Assembly: GCA_018066285.1 (NCBI GenBank)
Contig: JAGHRS010000016.1
Location: 1-57,474 of the forward strand
Direction of reading: 5' to 3'
DNA from: Candidatus Treponema caballi
GTDB lineage: Bacteria; Spirochaetota; Spirochaetia; Treponematales; Treponemataceae
Length of the DNA: 57,474 bases
Shown here: positions 19,265 to 26,942 of the stretch, piece by piece
Position numbering within the stretch: position 1 is the stretch's first letter
How the letters are laid out: each line of letters starts with the position of its first letter
Program-made: the position numbers and the translations under genes
Notes under the pieces: model-generated
Told to the model about the DNA's origin: nothing
The model's input: the letters and a program-made list of their open reading frames with translations, nothing else
Database searches by the model: none

Positions 19265-19873
19265 TTACAGCGAAAGGGCAGCGACGAGTGTATTGATGAT
19301 GCCGTGAAGCAGCCAGCTTGGGATAATGCTTCCTCCCGATCTCTTTTCGTTGAGCCAGCCCTGGAACCATCCGAAAGCACCGGGCAGCAGCGTCATGATG
19401 ATTGTGATCCAGACATTCTGCGTTGCAAGACCAAATGGAACGCCGTGCAGCGCGCCGAAAAGGAGTGCCTGAATGATGTTGCCGGCTGTGAATCCCCACT
19501 TGTCGCTTATCCGCTTCAGAATAAAGCCGCGGAAGACAATCTCCTCGGAAAGACCTGTCCTGATGAAACCGTATACAAAAACTGCAGGCAGCGCGGCAAC
19601 TCCCATTCCGGCGAAACTGCTTCCCGCCGTTGTAATGCCCTCAGAAACACTTGCCGTGACGAGCTTAGTCAAAAGTCCATAGCAGACAACAGCTCCCAGC
19701 GTGACAAGCAGCGTGGCACTCCACTTGCCGTTAACCTGAACGCGCTTAAGACCAATCCACGACAAAAAGCCCTTTCGCTTCCGTGCCGAAACAAGCCACC
19801 AGATAAACGGAATAAACGCAAACAGCACCAGCTGCAAAAGCGCGCCAATCAACTCAGAAATGAAAACACTCAT
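19265..19873 (-). CDS. CPBP-family intramembrane metalloprotease
   Basis: A 202-residue membrane protein of the CAAX protease / bacteriocin-processing (Abi) family. The three signature motifs are present: EEIVFRG (EExxxR), FGALHG (FxxxH) and the late HGIINTL. It should cleave substrates in the cytoplasmic membrane; members process peptides or give bacteriocin self-immunity, and the substrate here is unknown. The ATG at 19873 is preferred over GTG 19879 because GGAGG lies six bases before it. A TATACT -10 lies at 19893-19898. Confidence 0.85.
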   Translation of the reverse strand: MSVFISELIGALLQLVLFAFIPFIWWLVSARKRKGFLSWIGLKRVQVNGKWSATLLVTLGAVVCYGLLTKLVTASVSEGITTAGSSFAGMGVAALPAVFVYGFIRTGLSEEIVFRGFILKRISDKWGFTAGNIIQALLFGALHGVPFGLATQNVWITIIMTLLPGAFGWFQGWLNEKRSGGSIIPSWLLHGIINTLVAALSL

Positions 19874-19944
19874 AAACACCCTCCACGCGCAGTATACACT
19901 CTTTTTGGGAAAGAGAAATCACAAGAAAAGCAAACTTCCCGAAA

Positions 19945-20165
19945 GAAAGCACACATCTGCCTTATTAACGAAAGGGAGAGTGCGGCTGGCGGACCGTGGA
20001 TGTGGCACGGCCGTAGGCGATGCTGGCACGACGCAATATCGGCAGGTATTTGCCTGCCACCCTGCCGCCGATTGTGGCGGGACAGCAGCGCCGGAAGGCC
20101 GGGACGCATACACGGGTAGCCGGACGCACTCTCCCGTTCACTGAGAAAAGCGAATGTGCGCTTTA
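19945..20165. repeat. Palindromic element PE2 after membrane HTH gene
   Basis: About 220 bp, GC-rich imperfect palindrome. The arms share GGGAGAGTGCG (19974-19984, complement at 20125-20135) and outer AAGC.CACAT. The left arm CTTATTAACGAAAGGGAGAG resembles CTTGTTTAGCGAAAGGGAGAG of PE1. The interior has a GGCAGG/CCTGCC hairpin and GTGGCACGGCCGTAGG (20002-20017), like PE1. Its right end touches the stop codon of the membrane HTH gene. Open frames through it are spurious. Confidence 0.75.
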
Positions 20166-20843
20166 TTCCTGCTGTTTGCTTTTTCTGTACATTTCGACGA
20201 GCTGGTCGCGTGTCACGTTTCCGTTGCGTTCCCGCGCCGCCTTGAGCTTTCTGTACACGGTGTTCTCAGAAAATCCCTGTACTTCTTTCTGATATATGGT
20301 GCCATTACACAGCTGGTCAAGAATCATTTTCTCATCATCATAAAGAATGAGCGACTTTCTGTCGTAGTTTCTCTGAAAAATGTAGTTCAGAACACAGACT
20401 AACCAGGCACTTCTGGCAGCATGCAGCAGGAAGTGGATGATTCCTTCATCATTCAGGATGAAGGCTGTGCACGCGGCAATAGCATAGACAATAAGGGCTG
20501 GTATCTTCAGTTTTGGATTCAGCATGTAGACAATACACAGAATGAACAGCGCTGAAAAGTTGTTGTACAGTGCCGTTTTTGTAAATGCAAGGATAAACAC
20601 GACAACAACAGAATAGAAAAGAAAGAAAAACGAAAATGACTCTCTTTTAAAAATCAGGATGAAAGGAATGTAGAGCAGGTTTGCTGCAGAAAGGAAAATG
20701 AATTTCAGGTTTACACCCTCGGTCATGATGCGGGCAAAATAAAGCCCGGCAATCATAAGAGAAAGGAGTGATGTGCAGATAATAAAATAGTCTTTCGACG
20801 CAGTATGCTCTGTGTTTGTTTTTTGAACATCATTTCCTTCCAC
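20163..20843 (-). CDS. Membrane protein with C-terminal HTH-like domain
   Basis: A 226-residue protein I do not recognise. Residues 18-160 hold about five or six hydrophobic segments with short loops. The last 60 residues are hydrophilic and look like a helix-turn-helix of the kind that follows a YDDEKMILDQLCNG helix, then VQGFSENTVYRKLKAARER. A membrane-bound transcription regulator is the simplest reading, but it is inference. The start is GTG, with AAGGAGG six bases upstream. It is the last gene of an operon after the MATE transporter and nucleoside hydrolase, 15 bp from the latter, so it may sense their substrate. Confidence 0.6.
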   Translation of the reverse strand: MEGNDVQKTNTEHTASKDYFIICTSLLSLMIAGLYFARIMTEGVNLKFIFLSAANLLYIPFILIFKRESFSFFFLFYSVVVVFILAFTKTALYNNFSALFILCIVYMLNPKLKIPALIVYAIAACTAFILNDEGIIHFLLHAARSAWLVCVLNYIFQRNYDRKSLILYDDEKMILDQLCNGTIYQKEVQGFSENTVYRKLKAARERNGNVTRDQLVEMYRKSKQQE

Positions 20844-20858
20844 GATAATCCTCCTTTT

Positions 20859-21785
20859 TTATCCGTAGCAAACAGTTAGTTTTGCAAACAGGTCTTCAAG
20901 AACATAGCGTGAATCCATGTCAGTGTAGATGCGGATTTCAGGCAGTCCGTTTCCGAAAGAGGACGATGTGTCCTCATGTACCAGCGGTGCCTCGTGCATC
21001 TGCCAGTGGCCGCAATCAGGATTCAGAACTGCAGCGGGGGCAGGGTTGTCTCCGATTGCCCAGCTTTCACCTTTCGTCCACTGAGCACGTTCTGACATAT
21101 TATATTGTACCATATTTTCGAACAGATGTTTACCTATTTTTCCACACGGATATATTTTTTTCTGGATTTCAGCAAGCCCCAGTGTGATGGTGCTGTACAC
21201 GGTAGAAGGGATGAGCCATATATCCGCGCTGGATGAGAGCACGAAGTTTGCCGAAGCGATGTCGTTTCCTGCATTGAACTCGCGGGTTGGCGCCGCTTCA
21301 AGAAAACCGTGCGTGCCAATCCATACAATGGTCATGCGGCTTTTTATTTCTGGACAGGCCGCGAGTGCCGCGGCTACGTTGGTGATGGCGCCCTGGCACA
21401 ACACAAAAAGCGGATGTGCATCGTCGCGGAGTGCCTCGTCTATGATGAAGCGAACTCCCTCTGAGGCGCTGTCTCCTGTGAAAGCGGATGCTGTCTTTCC
21501 GGCAGAGAAAGCTCCTTCAGGTGCGGGACCTGTTTCTCCTTTGAATGCGGGAACATCCTGCATATCCATGGCGTCAAGCACGGTGAGTATTTCCCGGTAA
21601 CTCAGCTCCATCGAGTTTTCCTGATTGTAGTGCTCGGCAACAATGCCCTTCACGATGAGTTTCTGACTTAAGAGCGCCTGCGCTATTGCAAACGGATCGT
21701 CAGCCTCGCATGCGGCATCCGTATCGATGATGACGCGTACTTTCTTGTAATCCGGAACATCGTACTGAAGCTTTTCCTTTCCCAT
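20859..21785 (-). CDS. Nucleoside hydrolase-like protein
   Basis: A 308-residue protein of the inosine-uridine nucleoside hydrolase fold. The N-terminal calcium-binding run is VRVIIDTDAACEADDPFA, a variant of the usual DTDxGxDDA, and the NAGNDIASANFVL block is also present. It would split ribonucleosides to base and ribose; the altered Asp cluster leaves the true substrate open. ATG 21785 follows GGAG by five bases; a GTG at 21791 overlaps the upstream MATE stop. Residues about 89-108 (GAFSAGKTASAFTGDSASEG) form a low-complexity insertion resembling the coding repeat of clpB. Confidence 0.75.
   Translation of the reverse strand: MGKEKLQYDVPDYKKVRVIIDTDAACEADDPFAIAQALLSQKLIVKGIVAEHYNQENSMELSYREILTVLDAMDMQDVPAFKGETGPAPEGAFSAGKTASAFTGDSASEGVRFIIDEALRDDAHPLFVLCQGAITNVAAALAACPEIKSRMTIVWIGTHGFLEAAPTREFNAGNDIASANFVLSSSADIWLIPSTVYSTITLGLAEIQKKIYPCGKIGKHLFENMVQYNMSERAQWTKGESWAIGDNPAPAAVLNPDCGHWQMHEAPLVHEDTSSSFGNGLPEIRIYTDMDSRYVLEDLFAKLTVCYG
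21462..21525 (-). repeat. Possible coding repeat, copy G (in nucleoside hydrolase gene)
   Basis: The encoded AFTGDSASEG resembles [10 protein letters not shown] of the clpB copy, and GGATGCTGTCTTTCCGG on the plus strand resembles the second ispH copy. This is the weakest member of the family. Confidence 0.3.
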
Positions 21786-21787
21786 AA

Positions 21788-23155
21788 TCACTCCACGCTT
21801 GTTGCAACTGCTGCTGTATCTGAGAGCCTTCTCTTCTTAATATACACATATCTGAGCCATGCCGTAAATGCCGCAAGAAACCAGACGATACCGACAGACC
21901 ACCAGATGCCCCAGACGCCAATCAGCGGGATGGCGGTAAGGATGAACGGAACGGAACAACGTCCGATGGTTTCCACAATGCCGTTGAGCAGTGCGAAGAA
22001 AGCGTCACCGATGCCGCTTAAGATTCCGCGGATGATGTAGACTGTGCCGAGTGACAGGTAGAACAGGCTTGTTATGCGGAGTGCTTTTGCCGTCATCTCA
22101 ATGACAGCCTGGTCGTTTACGAAGATGGAAGCAATCTGGCGTGCGAAAATCCAGAGCGGCGGCACCATGATGAGCGTCCAGAGTGCCATGAGAAGGAGGC
22201 TCTTCCTGTAGCCTGAAATGGCGCGTTCGTTCTTCTTTGCGCCATAGTTCTGCCCCGTGAATGTGGTGAGCGCCGCCGAAAGTGACTGATAGGGCTGGTG
22301 GGCCAGCTGCTCGATGCGGCCGTTTGCAGTGAAGGCAGCGACAGCCACGGCGCTGAATCCGTTGACGACGGTCTGGAGCGCCATGCATGAAATGGCAATC
22401 AGGCTGTACTGCAGTGAAAGCGGCAGTCCGAGCTTGACGATGTTTGCAAGCGTTCCCTTGTTGACGCGCGCATCCTCTTTTTTGAACTTGAAGTACGGAT
22501 TTGTCCTGAGCGCCTGAATGATGCAGAGTACGCCTGAAACAAACTGCGAAAGCACTGTTGCCACACCGGCACCCCAGACGCCGAGTCTCAGGTTCCATAC
22601 GAAGATGATGTCGAGCACGACATTCAGGACGCATGAGAAAATCAGGAAGTAGAGCGGCGTCTTTGAGTCACCGAGCGCACGGATTGAACTTGATGCAAGG
22701 TTGTAGAGCGACACGCACATAAGGCCCACGCACTGTGTCCGCATGTAGGAAGTTGCCTTATCCAGGATGTTTGCCGGCGTGTTGAGTGCGGAAAGAATGG
22801 CCCGTGAGCCCGCGAAGGCACCGATGCCCACGACAAGCGGCAGTGCGAACATGATGTACGCCGTGTTCACCATGCTGTTCCGCACTCTGTCAGCGTTGCC
22901 TTCGCCGAAAGCCTGCGACACGATGATGCCGCCGCCTGACGCAAAGCCGTTGCAGAGCGCAAAGAAAAAGAACGTGATGGAGTTCGTCGCACCGATTGCC
23001 GCAAGGGCATCTGCACCGATGAACTGACCTACAATGATGGAATCAGCAAGGTTGTACAACTGTTGGAACACATTTCCGATAAGCATCGGAATGGAAAAGA
23101 CGATGAGCAGCTTTACGGGGCTGCCCACAGTCATGTCTGTCGTTGTGTCTTTCAT
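21788..23155 (-). CDS. MATE-family efflux transporter
   Basis: A 455-residue twelve-helix MATE transporter in the inner membrane, distinct from the one at 17056-18417. The N-terminal signature PVKLLIVFSIPMLIGNVFQQ is followed by LYNLADSIIVGQFIG. It heads an operon with the nucleoside hydrolase (stop and start overlap within a few bases) and the membrane HTH protein, which makes export of a nucleoside-like or purine compound conceivable. No Shine-Dalgarno site is visible before ATG 23155; an AATTATAAC run lies just upstream, so promoter and start are not cleanly assigned. Confidence 0.9.
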   Translation of the reverse strand: MKDTTTDMTVGSPVKLLIVFSIPMLIGNVFQQLYNLADSIIVGQFIGADALAAIGATNSITFFFFALCNGFASGGGIIVSQAFGEGNADRVRNSMVNTAYIMFALPLVVGIGAFAGSRAILSALNTPANILDKATSYMRTQCVGLMCVSLYNLASSSIRALGDSKTPLYFLIFSCVLNVVLDIIFVWNLRLGVWGAGVATVLSQFVSGVLCIIQALRTNPYFKFKKEDARVNKGTLANIVKLGLPLSLQYSLIAISCMALQTVVNGFSAVAVAAFTANGRIEQLAHQPYQSLSAALTTFTGQNYGAKKNERAISGYRKSLLLMALWTLIMVPPLWIFARQIASIFVNDQAVIEMTAKALRITSLFYLSLGTVYIIRGILSGIGDAFFALLNGIVETIGRCSVPFILTAIPLIGVWGIWWSVGIVWFLAAFTAWLRYVYIKKRRLSDTAAVATSVE

Positions 23156-23266
23156 TTGTTATAATTGCATCTCAAAGAGTTTCTTTGTCTTCAAGTATGT
23201 CAGAAACGCCCTGAGCTTTCTGTCTTTTATCTTATCACATGCGTTAAGATTGATAAAGATTTTATG

Positions 23267-23641
23267 TTATAGTAACAGCAATTCTGGTTTTACGGTTTGA
23301 ATCAGTTTGAAATGACGATCGCTTGTCCAAAGCTGGCAATTGTTCTTAAGTGCGACAAACGCAATCATTCCGTCTTGAAATGGAATGCTGACACCTTTCT
23401 GTCTGAGTTTTATAAATAGTCTGGCCAGTTCCTGCCAGTCGGACTCGCCAAAAGTCAGAACATTAAAGCATTCCAGGGCTTTGTTTATTTCAGAATACTC
23501 TGCCTCAGAATTTGCTCCCCGTAATAATTCTGATTTAATTACTCCGCATACGGCAATTTCATTATGAAGGAAAATGTCAGTTTGTTTTTTTGTTGGATTT
23601 TTCCAATAGTCAATGAATATATTTGAATCAACCAAAATCAT
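23267..23641 (-). CDS. PIN-domain toxin (VapC-like)
   Basis: A 124-residue PIN-domain ribonuclease. Acidic active-site residues are visible: Asp in MILVDSNIFIDYW, Glu in KSELLRG, and the late Asp in IPFQDGMIAF and WTSDRHF. Members cut tRNA or rRNA to halt growth. Its start overlaps the stop of the upstream HTH gene by 4 bp, the usual layout of a toxin-antitoxin pair. The region is AT-rich compared with neighbours, suggesting acquisition. Confidence 0.9.
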   Translation of the reverse strand: MILVDSNIFIDYWKNPTKKQTDIFLHNEIAVCGVIKSELLRGANSEAEYSEINKALECFNVLTFGESDWQELARLFIKLRQKGVSIPFQDGMIAFVALKNNCQLWTSDRHFKLIQTVKPELLLL

Positions 23642-24177
23642 ATAATACTTGCCTCCCGAAATTCGGTAAGCTCATCATTGTTCAGATTAATTTTACCTGC
23701 CAGTTTGAAAAAAGCAGTTTTGTCTTGAGTGCCCATTATTATGTTCGCTTCTGCTTCTGATGAAGTCTGCTGTTTGAGAAAACTGACGAACGCAAGAATT
23801 GCCGGAAGTTGCTCAGAAGGAACTTTGCGCACGGCTTCAACTACATTTTCAAATGATCTGGTACTTTTGTTCCGGAAAGTAATTGAAGGACCATAAGATG
23901 TATCGGGAGAACATGCCTCAATATCGTCTTTTTCTGAACTGACATAGTAAATATTTCCTTGCAACTGTTTATTTGTGTTTTCGGAAAGTGTGTCATCAAT
24001 AATAAAATCATAGGAGACATGATAAAGAGAACATAACTGTCTGATAACTCTGACAGGTGGTTCTACATCACCATTTTCGTATTTTACATACATTTGCCGG
24101 GAAATACCCAACCGTTCTGACAGTGCAGACTGAGAGTAATTATTCTGCTCGCGTAATTTTTTTATTGTGCTGTACAT
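23638..24177 (-). CDS. XRE-type HTH antitoxin paired with PIN toxin
   Basis: A 179-residue protein: an XRE helix-turn-helix at residues 1-62 (REQNNYSQSALSERLGISRQ), a linker of about 60 residues, a helical segment (VVEAVRKVPSEQLPAILAFV), and a C-terminal tail FFKLAGKINLNNDELTEFRE that resembles the toxin-wrapping tail of VapB proteins. Neutraliser and autorepressor of the PIN toxin is the natural reading. The DNA-binding part is XRE rather than the AbrB, RHH or Phd fold most often linked to PIN toxins. It is preceded by a consensus promoter with no 5' leader. Confidence 0.8.
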   Translation of the reverse strand: MYSTIKKLREQNNYSQSALSERLGISRQMYVKYENGDVEPPVRVIRQLCSLYHVSYDFIIDDTLSENTNKQLQGNIYYVSSEKDDIEACSPDTSYGPSITFRNKSTRSFENVVEAVRKVPSEQLPAILAFVSFLKQQTSSEAEANIIMGTQDKTAFFKLAGKINLNNDELTEFREASII

Positions 24178-24183
24178 AATACC

Positions 24184-24212
24184 AATATAGCTGATAAACG
24201 AGGAAATGTCAA
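24184..24212 (-). promoter_or_regulatory. Consensus promoter of the PIN/HTH operon
   Basis: Minus strand TTGACA, 17 nt, TATATT, then exactly six nucleotides (GGTATT) to the ATG at 24177. This is the best promoter in the window and it predicts a leaderless transcript. Confidence 0.75.
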
Positions 24213-24285
24213 AAATAATATATAAAATATGTATATAAAAATTACATATAGTATCTGTAAAAAAAAACTGACCCCGGCTTTCTTG

Positions 24286-26064
24286 CTACTCGCTTCCGGC
24301 GAGCATTTCTGCCAGCTCCTCTTCGCACCAGCCGTTCAGGGATCTGTTTGCTTCCCTGAGCCGCGCCGCAAGCGCTTCCATGGTGTCATCCCATACGAAG
24401 TATTCGCTTACATACGCTCCGGCTTTCTCAATGCTGCCGGACATCTGCACTTCTATGATCTTCTCGAGCATTTTGTGGCTCGCAGCGATGAACGTGTCAA
24501 AATTGACGGTGAGTACGCCATCCTTTACGGCTACAGCCCCTTCCTTCATCAGGAAATAAAGCTGCATGACGGTGCGGACTCTGTGAGCCTGGCTCATGTT
24601 CGGCTTTGCCTTGAGCACGAGGTCTGCCACAAACGTGGTGATCATCTGCTTTTTCTGCTCTGCCGTGTACATGCCCAGTTCCACGAGCGTGTCGAGCATG
24701 CTGACTGAAATCATGTCAGCCTTGTTTTCCTCAATGATGCTCTTGTACTTTCCAAGTGCCTCTGTGCCTGAGTTTGGCCCTAAGGAATGGCCATTCTCAT
24801 GACCGATGGTAATCCAGTGATCTGCGTCATCCAGATAGAACTGGTGCAGGGCCGGGTCGAGCGTTGCGTCCAGAATGCGCTGGAGCAGGGTGGTGTCGCT
24901 TGTCTTACGGATCTGTCTGTGGTAGACGTTGCGTCTTCCGCCGCCAATGGTGAGCGAGAGCTTGTCGTCGTTCGGCAGGTTCTCTGCGAGCGTGATTCCC
25001 GCGCGGTAAGCGCCGCCGTCGCCGCACAGCGTAACGATATCGACGTCGACCATCGTCTGCTTGACCGCCGGTGCCTTGGAAGCGTCTGATGCCTTATCTG
25101 CCGCTCCTGCCGGCTTTATATTCTGCTCATACTTATCTGCGTACGGCATGCGGGCAGCGAGCTCAGGAAGATACTTTTTGATTGCAAGCAGCTGCTCGGT
25201 GCCTTCCTTATTGACGATACCGACACGGAAACCGAGCATATCCTTTGAGACGGGCGTAATCTGCATATCCTTGAGCAGGGCGGCAAGCGTCTCGTTTTCA
25301 TAGACGGTTTCCGTCATTTCATCAGCGTAGTTCTCGCGCGTAATGGTAAATTCAAGCGGCGTGTCCTGAAGGTCGGCCCATGCCTTGTCGGCGTATGCGT
25401 CGGCCATGGGGTCCGCTGTCGTAAGGGCAATCGCCTGAAGCTTAAGGAACTCGTTGAAAGCTGCGTTTGTGCCGCATTCAGAAGCCTTGTTCAGAAGTAC
25501 AGATGCCCTGAAGAACTCGTCCTCGAACGCCTTTGTGTAATCAATGGCTTTCAACCAGCTGAGGCCGTCCGCTGTCTTGTGTGCATCATCACGGACGATG
25601 ACCGAGCGCTGGTTCAGTATGGCGCGCACTTCATCAGTTGCGCCGTTTTTAAGCATATCAAGAAGAATCTTGTGGAACGCCTCTTTTGTTAAATCCGCAG
25701 GATACAGGCCTTTTCCGGGCAGTTCTTCTGCGCCTTCAAGCAGGCTGAACTTCACGGCTTCACGGTCAACGGCGTTAATGCCTTTCTGTGCGCGGAACAG
25801 CTTCATTGCAAGTTCTGCGTCCTTGTTGCCGGCGGCTATCTCCTTTTCAAGAAAGCCTCTGAACGGAATGTTCCGCTCATCATCCATTTTCAGGAACACA
25901 TCCTCAAGAATGTATGCCGCCTGGGTGAGCAGCTTGAGCGCCTGTTTATCGCCATCAGCAAGCGCTGCATACTCCTGGGCGTCTTTTTTGAGCATCTCCT
26001 TTTTTGAAAGATACTCGTCGGATGTTCGTTTTACCAGTTCATCGTGAGAAAGACCAATCTTCAT
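24286..26064 (-). CDS. Peptidase M49 (dipeptidyl-peptidase III-like)
   Basis: A 592-residue protein resembling the M49 family, zinc enzymes that remove dipeptides from peptide N-termini. It has TIGHENGHSLGP (residues about 420-431), where the zinc site is a five-residue HExxH instead of the common six-residue HExxGH, and the second motif EENKAD about 30 residues later. Other zinc-independent blocks such as GDGGAYRAGITLAENLPND fit the family. No signal peptide, so cytoplasmic. The ATG at 26064 follows GGAG by nine bases. Residues about 318-332 (PAGAADKASDASKAPA) are encoded by a copy of the dispersed coding repeat. It follows the YkgJ-like gene by 33 bp, probably in one transcript. Confidence 0.8.
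   Translation of the reverse strand: MKIGLSHDELVKRTSDEYLSKKEMLKKDAQEYAALADGDKQALKLLTQAAYILEDVFLKMDDERNIPFRGFLEKEIAAGNKDAELAMKLFRAQKGINAVDREAVKFSLLEGAEELPGKGLYPADLTKEAFHKILLDMLKNGATDEVRAILNQRSVIVRDDAHKTADGLSWLKAIDYTKAFEDEFFRASVLLNKASECGTNAAFNEFLKLQAIALTTADPMADAYADKAWADLQDTPLEFTITRENYADEMTETVYENETLAALLKDMQITPVSKDMLGFRVGIVNKEGTEQLLAIKKYLPELAARMPYADKYEQNIKPAGAADKASDASKAPAVKQTMVDVDIVTLCGDGGAYRAGITLAENLPNDDKLSLTIGGGRRNVYHRQIRKTSDTTLLQRILDATLDPALHQFYLDDADHWITIGHENGHSLGPNSGTEALGKYKSIIEENKADMISVSMLDTLVELGMYTAEQKKQMITTFVADLVLKAKPNMSQAHRVRTVMQLYFLMKEGAVAVKDGVLTVNFDTFIAASHKMLEKIIEVQMSGSIEKAGAYVSEYFVWDDTMEALAARLREANRSLNGWCEEELAEMLAGSE
25071..25112 (+). repeat. In-frame coding repeat, copy D (in M49 gene)
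   Basis: GTGCCTTGGAAGCGTCTGAT followed by GCCTTATCTGCC, nearly matching the clpB copy over its first 31 bases. The repeat runs against the gene, which reads it as AGAADKASDASKAP. Confidence 0.55.
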
Positions 26065-26097
26065 GTTTATGTACTCCAATTATTATAATATCACAGT

Positions 26098-26778
26098 TTA
26101 CGCAGCAAGTGGCGTGTTAGGCGTGCCGTTCGGGTTATCGTTGCCGTTCATCTGGATTATCCAGAGCAGGCGTCGTATTGTTTCTGGCAGTATGTCGCGG
26201 AGCAGCACCGTCTTGTTGGACTCAGTTGCAGTCTCTGACATCTGCATCAGGTCGCTCATGGCAGGCGGCATTTCGCCCAGAATGGTGGCCGCTTCGTCTT
26301 CAGTGAACTGGCGGTGAGAAAGGGAAGGGCTGTATGCGTGGAGCGTGTCATCCGGGTAGAACCGGCACGGCTTCCAGACGCGTTTCTGTGCCTTGTTGTA
26401 GAAGCTGCTTGCGCCGAACAGCCTGCAGATGAAAGCCCGGCCGCCGTAGATTGAGCAGTGGTACGGGGAATCAGGATTAAAAAGCGGACACGTTTTGTTG
26501 CCATTGTTGAACGGGAACGTTCCGTCCGCAATTTTCAGCGCATTTTCGTATTGGTTTTCAATAAGCCAGGCGGCCATGTAGAGCACTTCGCTTTCCATCA
26601 GGTCAGGCTCAAATCCCACACAGCATTTTCCGCATCCGTCAGGACACAGGAACTGTGTTTTCATATACCACGTTTTCTGGACATGGGCTATATTTTCATA
26701 CTGATTTTCAACACCGACAAGAATATCATGAAGCAGGGTACCATCGAGCTGATCAAGAACGTGAGATATTTCTGACAT
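26098..26778 (-). CDS. YkgJ-family Cys-cluster protein
   Basis: A 226-residue cytoplasmic protein of the zinc/iron-chelating YkgJ family. The cysteine cluster is CPDGCGKCCVGFEPDLMESE (residues about 43-62), followed by CPLF, HCSIY and FICRLFG, the usual distribution for binding a metal or small cluster. Function is not established for the family. ATG 26778 is chosen because GAGG lies seven bases upstream; an earlier in-frame start lacks one. A small CCTCT/AGAGG palindrome covers the ribosome-binding site and could modulate translation. It is divergent from valS. Confidence 0.85.
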   Translation of the reverse strand: MSEISHVLDQLDGTLLHDILVGVENQYENIAHVQKTWYMKTQFLCPDGCGKCCVGFEPDLMESEVLYMAAWLIENQYENALKIADGTFPFNNGNKTCPLFNPDSPYHCSIYGGRAFICRLFGASSFYNKAQKRVWKPCRFYPDDTLHAYSPSLSHRQFTEDEAATILGEMPPAMSDLMQMSETATESNKTVLLRDILPETIRRLLWIIQMNGNDNPNGTPNTPLAA

Positions 26779-26853
26779 CGTTCTACCTCTGAGAGGCGAG
26801 AATATCACTTTTTTTCTGCTTGTTCTACCGGTAGTTTAAAATTTCTTTTCTTA

Positions 26854-26882
26854 TTGAGCAATCTTGGAAAATTCAGTAAACT
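26854..26882 (+). promoter_or_regulatory. Promoter of valS
   Basis: TTGAGC, 17 nt, TAAACT, giving a leader of about 54 nt with a GGAG site before the ATG at 26943. Near the transcript start lies a small hairpin, ACGCA-AAATA-TGCGT (26886-26900). No T-box features are seen. Confidence 0.5.
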
Positions 26883-26942
26883 CATACGCAAAATATGCGT
26901 TTGTTTTACAAGCGCGGAATGACATATTTATAGGAGTACAAA

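Noticed and set aside
19238-20119. Long open frame of 293 codons on the plus strand
   Set aside because: It runs antisense to the CPBP gene and then through palindrome PE2. Composition is unlike a protein and there is no start signal.
18473-20165. PE1 and PE2 as integron attC sites (Treponema carries chromosomal integrons)
   Set aside because: Neither end shows the paired RYYYAAC/GTTRRRY core sites, the elements are longer than most attC sites, and no integrase or cassette arrangement is present.
25375-25410. A second full coding repeat in the M49 gene (ADAYADKAWAD)
   Set aside because: Only about 12 bases resemble the core and the segment could be ordinary M49 sequence; mentioned as a possible remnant only.
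26883-26942. T-box riboswitch before valS
   Set aside because: The leader is about 54 nt and lacks a specifier loop, a T-box sequence and an antiterminator; only a small hairpin is visible.
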